This document shows positions 14,921-22,559 of a DNA stretch of 31,483 nt, piece after piece. Source of the stretch: Paralactobacillus_A sp963926925 (GTDB taxonomy: Bacteria; Bacillota; Bacilli; Lactobacillales; Lactobacillaceae); contig CAWUZD010000006.1 in the NCBI GenBank assembly GCA_963926925.1, positions 1 through 31,483 of the forward strand, given 5' to 3'. The notes under the pieces are model-generated. The model was not told the DNA's origin. It did not search any database and saw only the letters and a program-made list of their open reading frames with translations. Position 1 is the stretch's first letter. Each line of letters starts with the position of its first letter. The position numbers and the translations under genes are program-made.

Positions 14921-16936
14921 TTAGTGTTGTTTACGCCGATCAGCTAAACCAAACATTCCTAAGACTGCTGCAATCACTGCGGTAATACCAGCAATAATTC
15001 CAACTTTGTTAGTCTTATCACCAGTTTGTGGTAAGTTATTTTCATGATATTCTTCCCGTGTTGGTAATGCATTAGTAGTTGTTGCAGTTGTAGCAACACT
15101 ATTAGTTGCATTATTAGCAGTTGTAACAGCATTCACTACACCAGTATCACTAGTAATATTAGCAACATTATTAGTTGTAGATGAAGTATTATTTGCTGTT
15201 TCACTACTATTAGTTGGTGTATTATTACCACTATTATTTACAGGAGGTAAAACAATTTCTGGTTTACCTTGTGCACTGTTTTCTTTATTAGCAACTTGGG
15301 CAGCGCATTTTTCAGCACATGCTAATTTTGCTTCAGCTTCCTTCAATGCTTGTTCAGCGTTATTGAAGTTAGTTTGTGCTTGTTGGTTTGTTTGTTCAGC
15401 CTTTTGTAATGCTTGTTGTAACTTATCAACAGTTGCATTGTAACTAGTAAGATCTTGTTCGTCTTTGATTAATTGATCCTTAGCTTGTTGAAATGCTTGT
15501 TCAGCAGCTGTTTGATCATCTTTAGCTTGTTGCAATGCTTGCTTAGCATCATCGTATGCTTTTTGGGCATCGTTTACTGCTTGTTGGGCTTGTTGTTGTG
15601 CTTGTTTAGCATCGTCATATGCCTTTTGAGCAGCAGCTTCTTTTTGTAATGCTGCTTGACTATCAGCCACAGTTTGGTCATATGCCTTTTGTGCTTCAGC
15701 TTCTTTGTTCTTAGCATCTTGTAATGCTGTATTGGCATTATCAAGTTGCTTTTGCGCATCAGTTACCTTTTGTTGGGCTGTTTGTAAAGCTTTTTCGGCA
15801 TTTGTGTAGTTTGTTTCAGCTGTTTGTTCAGCTTGTTGGGCTTTAGTTAATGCATCCTTAGCGTCATTGTAGTTATTTTGCGCCGTTTGTTGTGCTTGTT
15901 GAGCCTTAGTTAATGCATCTTTAGCAGCATTGTAATTGTTTTGTGCTGTTTGTTCGGTCTGTTTAGCATCGTTGTATGTCTTTTGCGCATTATCGTAATT
16001 ACTTTGTGCTTCAGATTGTGCCTTCTTAGCATTAGTAAGGTCTGTTTGTGCTTTTTGTAATGCTGCTTGTGCATTTTGTTGATCTTGTTGTGCTTTAGCA
16101 GCTGCTTGCTTAATAGTATTGATTTCGTTATCAATAGCATTCTTTTGATCTGTTAAATCAGTGTATTGCTTTTGTGCAGCCTGGCATTTATCAAGGTATT
16201 GTTGTGCTTGTGATTCATATTTACTTGCTTCTGCAGCATTTTGTTTAGCAGTATTGTAAGCCTTATTTGCAGAATTGTATTTTGTTTCAGCACTTTGCCA
16301 TGCTTGTTCAGCAGCTGCATATGAAGCTGAAGCATTTGCTAAGGCTTGACTTAATTGATCTTTATTTTCAGCAGTACTATGTGCAGCAGCTTGTGAAGCT
16401 TGATTATAAGCTTGTTCACTCTTTGACATATCAGCGGTTGCACTATTAGCAGCTTGGTGAGCTTGATTAAATGCTTGTTCTGCTTGATTCATTGCAGCTT
16501 GGCTAGCAGCATTTGATTGACTAGCAGCATTGTAACTAGCTTGAGCACTGCTTAAGCTATTAGCAATTGCTTGGCTGTTCAAGCCACTTAATTGATGTTC
16601 AAGTGAGTGTTGCACTGTTGCTGCACTTGTTTGTGCTGATTGTGCTGATGCAACAGCACTTGTAGCACTATTTTGACTTGCTTGGGCATTTGAAATTGCT
16701 TGATTTGCTTGGCTAGCTTGATTAGCATTGCTTTGTGCGTTATTAACGGCACTTTGTGCTTGATCAACACGTTGTTGTGCTTGTTGTGAAGTTTCATTTG
16801 CTGGACAAGAAGCACATAATTGACTGTTATCGGCAGTTGATGCAGCATAGGCATGTTGTTCAACAGCGTTAGCAGCTGTAATTACCCCACCTAATGCAAC
16901 TGTACCTGTTAAAATCTTTTTAGTTTTACTCTTCAT
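14921..16936 (-). CDS. LPxTG-anchored, Ala/Gln-rich coiled-coil surface protein B with paired cysteines
   Basis: A 671-aa exported cell-wall protein. The signal peptide has a basic start MKSKTKK, a hydrophobic core and cleavage near AYA-A (~31). Residues ~50-550 form a nearly unbroken helix rich in Ala, Gln, Asn and Lys with no Pro, including four 21-residue units (~309-392). Then follow a Pro/Asn/Thr/Ser-rich stalk, PTREEYHE, the sortase motif LPQTG (635-639), a membrane segment (~645-664) and the tail DRRKQH. Cysteines are C41 and C44 at the start of the helix, C251 in the middle, and C540 and C544 at its end, unusual for an exported Gram-positive protein. The architecture fits a fibrous adhesin or spacer; the ligand is unknown. 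It is related to surface protein A by architecture and the shared pre-LPxTG motif. Confidence 0.88.
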   Translation of the reverse strand: MKSKTKKILTGTVALGGVITAANAVEQHAYAASTADNSQLCASCPANETSQQAQQRVDQAQSAVNNAQSNANQASQANQAISNAQASQNSATSAVASAQSAQTSAATVQHSLEHQLSGLNSQAIANSLSSAQASYNAASQSNAASQAAMNQAEQAFNQAHQAANSATADMSKSEQAYNQASQAAAHSTAENKDQLSQALANASASYAAAEQAWQSAETKYNSANKAYNTAKQNAAEASKYESQAQQYLDKCQAAQKQYTDLTDQKNAIDNEINTIKQAAAKAQQDQQNAQAALQKAQTDLTNAKKAQSEAQSNYDNAQKTYNDAKQTEQTAQNNYNAAKDALTKAQQAQQTAQNNYNDAKDALTKAQQAEQTAETNYTNAEKALQTAQQKVTDAQKQLDNANTALQDAKNKEAEAQKAYDQTVADSQAALQKEAAAQKAYDDAKQAQQQAQQAVNDAQKAYDDAKQALQQAKDDQTAAEQAFQQAKDQLIKDEQDLTSYNATVDKLQQALQKAEQTNQQAQTNFNNAEQALKEAEAKLACAEKCAAQVANKENSAQGKPEIVLPPVNNSGNNTPTNSSETANNTSSTTNNVANITSDTGVVNAVTTANNATNSVATTATTTNALPTREEYHENNLPQTGDKTNKVGIIAGITAVIAAVLGMFGLADRRKQH
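15761..16012 (-). repeat. Four 21-residue (63-bp) repeats inside surface gene B
   Basis: Units begin at codons 309, 330, 351 and 372. The middle two are nearly identical (TAQNNYN-AKDALTKAQQA-Q). Twenty-one residues equal three heptads, so adding or losing a unit keeps both the reading frame and the coiled-coil register. Confidence 0.8.
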
Positions 16937-16977
16937 TCTAAATTTTTTACCCTTTCTTAACTTTCATCATTGCCTAT

Positions 16978-17006
16978 AGTATAACCCGATTACCCCCCCC
17001 AATAGC
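16978..17006 (-). promoter_or_regulatory. Surface gene B promoter containing a run of eight G
   Basis: On the minus strand the -10 is TATACT (16983-16978), about 41 bases before the start codon. Where the spacer should be lies G8 (17000-16993). No good -35 stands at the usual 16-18 bases; the hexamers there are GCTATT or CTATTG. Changes in G-run length would move upstream elements relative to the -10, a known way of switching expression. Confidence 0.5.
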
Positions 17007-17035
17007 TATTAATTAAATCGTATCTTTTTATGAAT

Positions 17036-17052
17036 GTTACAAGAATGTTACA
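17036..17052 (-). promoter_or_regulatory. WalR (YycF/VicR) box upstream of surface gene B
   Basis: On the minus strand TGTAAC (17052-17047), five bases, TGTAAC (17041-17036). This matches the published WalR consensus TGTWAH-N5-TGTWAH at every position. It is centred about 73 bases before the predicted transcription start, between the ileS terminator and the promoter, where an activator could sit. Confidence 0.6.
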
Positions 17053-17080
17053 TACCAATTACGAACAAATTGTGAACATT

Positions 17081-17110
17081 AAAAAAGAGCTAACAAACTT
17101 GTTAGCTCTT
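17081..17110 (-). terminator. Terminator after ileS, end of the dcw-ileS gene train
   Basis: AAGAGCTAACAA (17085-17096) pairs perfectly with TTGTTAGCTCTT (17099-17110). A run of U follows on the minus strand. Confidence 0.92.
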
Positions 17111-17116
17111 CCTTAA

Positions 17117-19900
17117 TTATTTTTCTAAGCCTTCTGTAATTGCTTGTGGATAATCATTAGCCACAATTGCTGCGCACCGTGCACATAATTGTGGGAAACG
17201 TTTATCAGTACCAATATCAGTCTTAAGCATCCGGCAACGTGGGCAAACTTCGCCTGGTGCATGAACAACTTTAATTGCAACATCATCGAATTGCATTGCA
17301 TCACTTGGTGCATCTTTAAGATCAGCAATATGCAAATCAGAAACAATTAATAATTGCATGATATTAGCATCTAATTCAGTTAATAAGTCTTTAACTGGTT
17401 CACTTGCATAGATAGTAACAGCTGCTTCCATTGATTTACCAATAATCTTTTGATCACGTGCAACTTCTAATGCCTTTAATACTTTATCACGAAGATCCAT
17501 GAAGTTACCCCAAATTGCTAATAAGGTATCATCATCTTCATGATTAGTAACTTCTGGCATTTCTGCTAATTGTACATAACTTTCTGGTTCATGCAAGTAG
17601 CTCCAAATTTCTTCAGTAGTGTGTGGCATGATTGGTGTCAATAACTTCGTTAATGTTACCAAAGTATCATACATTACGGTTTGCATTGCCCGCCGTTGAT
17701 GATCATCTTTAGCATCAATATAGATAACGTCTTTAGCGAAATCTAAGTAGAAAGCAGATAAGTCATTGACTAAGAATGAAACTACTGTCTTTTGAACAGT
17801 TACAAAATCATACTTTTCATATGCAGCCAAACTAGTTGCTAATACTTGATTCAAACGTGCTTCCATGTACTTATCAACGGATGTTAATTCATCATAAGCA
17901 ACACGGTTAGTATTTGGGTCATAGTCAGCTGTATTAGCTAACATAAACCGCATTGTATTCCGAATCTTCCGGTAAGTTTCTGAGGTTTGTTTGAATGATT
18001 CCATTGAAACCCGTACATCAGCAGAAGTATCAACCGTTGTTACCCACAAACGGATAATTTCGGCACCCATTTGTTTGATAACTTTATCTGGAGCAATGGT
18101 ATTACCTAATGATTTACTCATCTTGCGGCCTTTGCCATCAAGGGTAAAGCCTTGTGAAACAATTGCGCGGTATGGTGCAGCATCATTGATAGCAGTGCTG
18201 GTAATTAAGCTAGCATTAAACCAACCACGGAACTGATCAGAACCTTCTAAGTATAAATCAGCAGGGAATGATAAGCATGGCCGTTGTTTTAATACAGCTT
18301 GATGAGATGAACCAGAATCAAACCAAACATCAAGAATATCCTTTTCCTTAGTAAACTTACCATTAGGTGAACCTGAATAAGTAAAGCCTTCAGGAAGTAA
18401 TTCCTTGGCATTCCGTTTGAACCATACACTTGAACCATATTTAGCAAACAATTCAGCAACATGTTCAATTGTTTCAGGTGTGATAATGGCATCCCCATTT
18501 TCAGCATAGAAAATTGGTAATGGCACACCCCAAGCACGTTGCCGTGAAATTACCCAGTCACCACGATCTTTAATCATGTTAGCAAGCCGTGTTTTACCCC
18601 ATTCAGGCATAAATGAAATGTTTGCAATTTCATCTAAAATTTCTTGCCGAATCTTATCAATTGATGCGAACCATTGGGTAGTAGCACGGAAAATAACTGG
18701 TTTCTTAGTCCGCCAATCATGTGGATAGCTGTGCGTAAAGAATGATAATTTCAATAATGAACCATTCTTCTTTAAAGCTTCACTAACCATTTTATTAGCA
18801 TCATCATAAAAGACGCCTTCAAAGCCTGGAGCATCCTTAGTCATGTATCCTTTAGCATCTACTACTGATAAAACTGGTAAATGATACTTAACACCAGCAT
18901 TGTAGTCATCTTCACCATGACCAGGTGCAGTGTGAACTAAACCTGTACCAGCATCTAAAGTAACATGATTAGCTAAAATTACTAATGATGTCCGATCATA
19001 AAGAGGATGTTGAGCAGTCATGTTTTCTAATTGTGTACCTTTTAAGGTTTGCAATACTTCAACTGAATCCCAACCTAATGCATCCTTAACTTTATCAAGC
19101 ATTTTGGCAGCAACTACATACTTATGACCATCAGCTAATACTTGAACATAATCAAAACGTGGGTTAACAGCAATCCCTTCATTAGCAGGAATTGTCCATG
19201 GTGTAGTGGTCCAAATAATGAATGAAGTATCATTATCTAATAAGCCTTTACCATCAACTACTTTAAAAGCAACATACATTGATGGTGACTTAACATCATG
19301 ATATTCAACTTCAGCTTCGGCTAATGTTGATTCAGATGACCATGACCAGTAAACTGGTTTTTTACCTTTATAAATTAAGCCACGTTGCGCCATTTTACCA
19401 AACAAGCGAATTTCTTCAGCTTCATATGCTGGTTGCAAGGTAATATATGGATGATCCCAATCAGCAGAAATACCTAAACGTTTGAAATCATTCCGTTGTT
19501 TGTTAATTTCATTCATCGCATATTGACGGCACAATTCCCGATATTCAGGAAGATCCATGGTCTTACGATTAATTCCTTGTTTAGCCAATTGTTGTTCAAT
19601 TGGTAAACCGTGAGTGTCCCAACCAGGTACAAATGGTGCCCGATAACCACTCATTGATTTATAACGAACAATAATATCCTTACTAATCTTATTCATAGCA
19701 TGGCCCATATGAATATTACCATTCGCAAATGGTGGACCATCATGCAAAATAAATGTTGGTTTCCCTTCATTTAATTTTTGACGTTGTTCATAAAGATGGT
19801 TTTCTTCCCATGCTTTTTGCCATTCAACTTCACGAGTTGGCAAACTACCACGCATTGGAAAAGCTGTTTTGCCCATATTAAGCGTATCTTTAATTCGCAT
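17117..19900 (-). CDS. ileS: Isoleucyl-tRNA synthetase
   Basis: This class I synthetase charges tRNA-Ile with isoleucine and edits misactivated valine. The 927-aa length is usual for the bacterial type. The HIGH-type motif is HMGH (64-67) in GPPFANGNIHMGHA, and KMSKS lies at 593-597. The C-terminal zinc site has four cysteines, C886, C889, C906 and C909, typical of the ordinary bacterial form. The WTTTPWTIPAN signature of the editing-domain entry is present. A T-box leader directly upstream makes expression depend on uncharged tRNA-Ile. The position after divIVA at the end of the dcw cluster is conserved in many Firmicutes. AGAAAGGG precedes the start with slightly wide spacing. Confidence 0.98.
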   Translation of the reverse strand: MRIKDTLNMGKTAFPMRGSLPTREVEWQKAWEENHLYEQRQKLNEGKPTFILHDGPPFANGNIHMGHAMNKISKDIIVRYKSMSGYRAPFVPGWDTHGLPIEQQLAKQGINRKTMDLPEYRELCRQYAMNEINKQRNDFKRLGISADWDHPYITLQPAYEAEEIRLFGKMAQRGLIYKGKKPVYWSWSSESTLAEAEVEYHDVKSPSMYVAFKVVDGKGLLDNDTSFIIWTTTPWTIPANEGIAVNPRFDYVQVLADGHKYVVAAKMLDKVKDALGWDSVEVLQTLKGTQLENMTAQHPLYDRTSLVILANHVTLDAGTGLVHTAPGHGEDDYNAGVKYHLPVLSVVDAKGYMTKDAPGFEGVFYDDANKMVSEALKKNGSLLKLSFFTHSYPHDWRTKKPVIFRATTQWFASIDKIRQEILDEIANISFMPEWGKTRLANMIKDRGDWVISRQRAWGVPLPIFYAENGDAIITPETIEHVAELFAKYGSSVWFKRNAKELLPEGFTYSGSPNGKFTKEKDILDVWFDSGSSHQAVLKQRPCLSFPADLYLEGSDQFRGWFNASLITSTAINDAAPYRAIVSQGFTLDGKGRKMSKSLGNTIAPDKVIKQMGAEIIRLWVTTVDTSADVRVSMESFKQTSETYRKIRNTMRFMLANTADYDPNTNRVAYDELTSVDKYMEARLNQVLATSLAAYEKYDFVTVQKTVVSFLVNDLSAFYLDFAKDVIYIDAKDDHQRRAMQTVMYDTLVTLTKLLTPIMPHTTEEIWSYLHEPESYVQLAEMPEVTNHEDDDTLLAIWGNFMDLRDKVLKALEVARDQKIIGKSMEAAVTIYASEPVKDLLTELDANIMQLLIVSDLHIADLKDAPSDAMQFDDVAIKVVHAPGEVCPRCRMLKTDIGTDKRFPQLCARCAAIVANDYPQAITEGLEK

Positions 19901-19936
19901 AAATAATTGCCCTTTCTAATATTTAAAATTAATAAT

Positions 19937-20151
19937 AAAAAAAGACCTCAATCATAGGACGAGATCTTCGTGGTACCACCTAAATTCAAATACTTGTTAA
20001 AAAGTATTCCTTAAAATGAGATAACGGTCATTGCCCGATACAACTTACTACTATTTCAGTCATATACTCTTAAGATGATAATTTAATTATCGCAATACTG
20101 ACCTTTCACCCTCATCAGTTCGCTGTAATTGCTTAATATAATTAAATTGTG
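19937..20151 (-). promoter_or_regulatory. T-box riboswitch leader of ileS
   Basis: This leader senses uncharged tRNA-Ile and lets transcription continue into ileS when isoleucine is short. The T-box proper, GGTGGTACCACG, lies at 19980-19969. It is followed by the terminator GATCTC (19966-19961) / GAGGTC (19949-19944) and a run of U. Stem I can be drawn from AATTTAATTA (20148-20139) with TAATTAAATT (20089-20080) and GCAAT (20132-20128) with ATTGC (20096-20092), capped by a distal loop containing GATGAGGGTG. A stem III is AATACTT/AAGTATT. A possible -10, TATTAT (20163-20158), starts the transcript at about 20151. I could not assign the isoleucine specifier codon with certainty. Confidence 0.93.
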
Positions 20152-20172
20152 TTCTTAATAATATCGTTAATG

Positions 20173-20856
20173 TTATTCGATTGAGTCTGGATCATCTGGA
20201 AAGACAACGGTTGTTACTGATTCAGCTGAATTAGCATCACTTGTTTGATCAGATGCTTGAGTTGAATATGATGAATCACTAGTTGCTTCACTATCAATGA
20301 CATTGTCATTGCTCATTGAACCATAAATTGTGTTGTCTTGGAATTGATCCATGTCGTCATCTTGTTTAAGAAGTTCATTCCATTCAGGACTCTTAACAAC
20401 TTCAAGTTGTGATTCTAACATTACTTGGAGACGTTGTCTGAAAATTCGAGCTTGCTTCTTCAAATCATCAGTTTGAACTGTAATTTGCCGTGCTTTTTGT
20501 GATGCTTCTTCTAAAATACGATTTGATTTTTCAGTTGCATCATTTAACAATTCTTGAGCATTCTTTTCAGCACTTTGTTGAATAATATCGGCTTCTTTTT
20601 GTGCATTAGTTTTTACCTTATCAGCCGCTTCTTGTGCAACAATAATTGATTGGTTTAATGCATCCTTTAAATCAGTAAAGTATGTTAACTTTTCTTCGTT
20701 AGCCTTTACTTTCTTTTGTAATTCATCATTTTCTTTTAGAACAGCTTCATAATCTTTAACAACTTGTTCCAAAAAGTCATTAACTTGGTCTTGATCATAA
20801 CCACGCATCCGCAAATTAAATTCTTTATTATGAATGTCTAAAGGAGTAAGTGCCAT
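20173..20856 (-). CDS. divIVA: DivIVA cell-division/polar scaffold protein
   Basis: DivIVA binds curved membrane at septa and poles and recruits division and wall-growth proteins. The 227-aa protein starts MALTPLDIHNKEFNLRMRGY, followed by DQDQVNDFLEQV, the conserved lipid-binding N-terminal domain. A long coiled coil runs from ~residue 30 to ~165, and the tail is acidic and Ser/Asp-rich. The frame extends to 20871 from a TTG, but GGAGG lies eight bases before the ATG at 20856, where the family starts. It is 23 bases after ylmH, in the standard dcw order ftsZ-sepF-yggT-ylmH-divIVA. The tail beyond the coiled coil looks strain- or genus-specific. Confidence 0.96.
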   Translation of the reverse strand: MALTPLDIHNKEFNLRMRGYDQDQVNDFLEQVVKDYEAVLKENDELQKKVKANEEKLTYFTDLKDALNQSIIVAQEAADKVKTNAQKEADIIQQSAEKNAQELLNDATEKSNRILEEASQKARQITVQTDDLKKQARIFRQRLQVMLESQLEVVKSPEWNELLKQDDDMDQFQDNTIYGSMSNDNVIDSEATSDSSYSTQASDQTSDANSAESVTTVVFPDDPDSIE

Positions 20857-20879
20857 GAATTTTTCCTCCAATATAACGT

Positions 20880-21665
20880 TTATTTTCTTAATACCCGCAA
20901 AGCTAATCTATATTTATCTTTACGAGTTTGTCCCTCAATACTACTTAATTGAATTCGTCCAAAACCACGTACTGAAATAACATCAGAAACAGCTATTTCA
21001 GTATCTGGCTTATCACAAATTTGCCAATTCAACTTTACTTTTTGATTATCAATCAGCAATTTAGCTCGTTGCCGCGAAATGTGATAAACAGTTGCAACAA
21101 TTGCATCTAAACGCATTGAACTAGCCAAATCATTTTCATCTTGCCAATCATTGTTAGGAACAATGATTTGTAATAATGCTGTTGGTTCAAGGTGAACTTT
21201 AATCCGTCCCATGTGATCAATTTGATCAATCACATACGCGGCAATACTTTTTTCAGTAAAGAATTGCCAGGTTAAACCATCGCCAATAATATCACCAAAA
21301 ACTTGGGTTTGGAGACCCATATTAAATAAGGTTCCCATAATTTGACTATGTGTCAAATCAGCAAATTTACTTGGATAATTCACTGTGATAACCTGAATTT
21401 CATAATCATCAACAGTGGGATCTAAATAGTCAGGTGCTAACAAAACACGTTGGCGTTCTGCACTAGCATAACCGCCAAAAGAATGATACTTAATATCATT
21501 ATGTGTTCCAAGTAATGAATGGACAATATACTGTTGTCGTGGATCTAAGTAATCGGTCAAATAAGGCCGATACTGTTGACTAGCTGTTTCAATCCATTCA
21601 TCAGCTTGATCAATAAATGATGCTTCACTTTTTCTAAAATGTTGATAAACATTATCATTTACCAA
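20880..21665 (-). CDS. ylmH: YlmH, S4-domain RNA-binding protein
   Basis: A 261-aa protein with the YlmH-type start (YQHFRKSEASFIDQADEW) and GGYASAERQRVLLAP in the middle. A C-terminal S4 RNA-binding domain (about 183-250) contains RLDAIVATVYHISRQRAKLLI. In B. subtilis YlmH has been linked to ribosome-associated quality control of stalled peptides, as well as sitting in the division cluster. The start codon is TTG at 21665, with GAGG about 11 bases ahead; no ATG lies nearby in frame. An extended -10 (TGT-TATGAT, 21698-21690) in the 77-base gap before it might add a local promoter. Confidence 0.93.
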   Translation of the reverse strand: MVNDNVYQHFRKSEASFIDQADEWIETASQQYRPYLTDYLDPRQQYIVHSLLGTHNDIKYHSFGGYASAERQRVLLAPDYLDPTVDDYEIQVITVNYPSKFADLTHSQIMGTLFNMGLQTQVFGDIIGDGLTWQFFTEKSIAAYVIDQIDHMGRIKVHLEPTALLQIIVPNNDWQDENDLASSMRLDAIVATVYHISRQRAKLLIDNQKVKLNWQICDKPDTEIAVSDVISVRGFGRIQLSSIEGQTRKDKYRLALRVLRK

Positions 21666-21689
21666 AAGTTAACTTACCTCACTAAATAA

Positions 21690-21698
21690 ATCATAACA
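21690..21698 (-). promoter_or_regulatory. Possible internal extended -10 before ylmH
   Basis: TGT directly followed by TATGAT on the minus strand, in the 77-base gap between yggT and ylmH, the longest gap in this part of the cluster. There is no good -35. Weak support only. Confidence 0.3.
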
Positions 21699-21742
21699 TA
21701 GATAACCAACTCACTTACTATTTTTATGTAATTAACTATCTA

Positions 21743-22009
21743 TTAAATGTGATTAACTATACTAATTAAAAGATTATCAGCAATTATTAACACAAAAATT
21801 GCAATCATTGGTGAAAAATCAATACCAAAAACTGCCGGGATAAAACGTCTAAAAATATTTAAGTATGGTGCTACAATGCTTTCAATCCATCGTCCAAAAC
21901 GTGAATTGGCTGCACGTGGAAACCAACTTAATGCTGCAAAAATAACAATTGCAAACATATACAAATTAATTAACCAATTAATTGTTTGTGAAACTACATA
22001 TAAAAACAT
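21743..22009 (-). CDS. yggT: YggT family membrane protein
   Basis: An 88-aa integral membrane protein with two hydrophobic segments (~5-28 and ~63-85). They are joined by the family signature loop SWFPRAANSRFGRWIESIVAPYLNIFR-RFIP (~29-58). YggT proteins (YlmG in Gram-positives and plastids) are found in division clusters and have been tied to envelope or nucleoid organisation, but the molecular role is unclear. AAGGGG precedes the ATG. It lies 31 bases after sepF and before ylmH, the usual order. Confidence 0.93.
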   Translation of the reverse strand: MFLYVVSQTINWLINLYMFAIVIFAALSWFPRAANSRFGRWIESIVAPYLNIFRRFIPAVFGIDFSPMIAIFVLIIADNLLISIVNHI

Positions 22010-22040
22010 TAATATCCCCTTATAGCGTAGTTATTGTATA

Positions 22041-22505
22041 TTAATTTAAATCATCTAAATCATCATCTTGTGAATGATTACCAACAATTTGTGTTAAATT
22101 ACCATCAATTTCGAAATTAGCGGGAGTGCAAAGAAAAATTTGATCACCAATCCGCTTAATTTCACCATTTATTGCAAAAACTGCGCCTGTTAAGAAATCA
22201 ATAATACGCCGTGCTTGCATAGCATCAATGTGGTCAAAGTTAACCACAACAGCACGATTATTTAATAAATGATTACCTACTTCCTTAGCATCTGAATAAA
22301 TCCGTGGTTCAAAAATCACAATTTTATTAGCAGCATGTTGTGAAGTTGGTGTGTTCATTGAAATCACCTTATTAGAATTATAACGTGCATTATTTGCATG
22401 TAATTGCACTGTATTATTTTCTTCTTCCATCTGAGATTCAGGCACTTCAGTTTCTTCTGAGTTATCCATACCTAAAAATTTAGATAAAAAATTACTAGCC
22501 ATCAT
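22041..22505 (-). CDS. sepF: SepF, FtsZ membrane anchor and septum assembly factor
   Basis: SepF bundles FtsZ filaments and attaches them to the membrane. The 154-aa protein begins MMASNFLSKFLGM, the amphipathic membrane-targeting helix. An acidic, Glu/Gln/Asn-rich linker follows, then the SepF core from about residue 60 (IVIFEPRIYSDAKEVGNHLL, then AVVVNFDHID and ARRIIDFLTGA). The frame extends to 22538, but AAGGGAAGG stands just before the ATG at 22505 and the membrane helix begins there. It lies 54 bases after ftsZ. Confidence 0.96.
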   Translation of the reverse strand: MMASNFLSKFLGMDNSEETEVPESQMEEENNTVQLHANNARYNSNKVISMNTPTSQHAANKIVIFEPRIYSDAKEVGNHLLNNRAVVVNFDHIDAMQARRIIDFLTGAVFAINGEIKRIGDQIFLCTPANFEIDGNLTQIVGNHSQDDDLDDLN

Positions 22506-22559
22506 ATTGCCTTCCCTTCTTCTCAGATTATTAAACATTTACACACATTTAAGCAAAAA

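Noticed and set aside
12935..16012. Regular repeats considered as a CRISPR array or satellite DNA
   Set aside because: Repeats are in frame, imperfect, 63 or 126 bp long with no unique spacers, and encode heptad-patterned helix.
15574..16449. Several Lys/His/Leu/Met-rich minus-strand frames and one plus-strand frame inside surface gene B
   Set aside because: They are out-of-frame readings of the Ala/Gln repeats, without ribosome sites.
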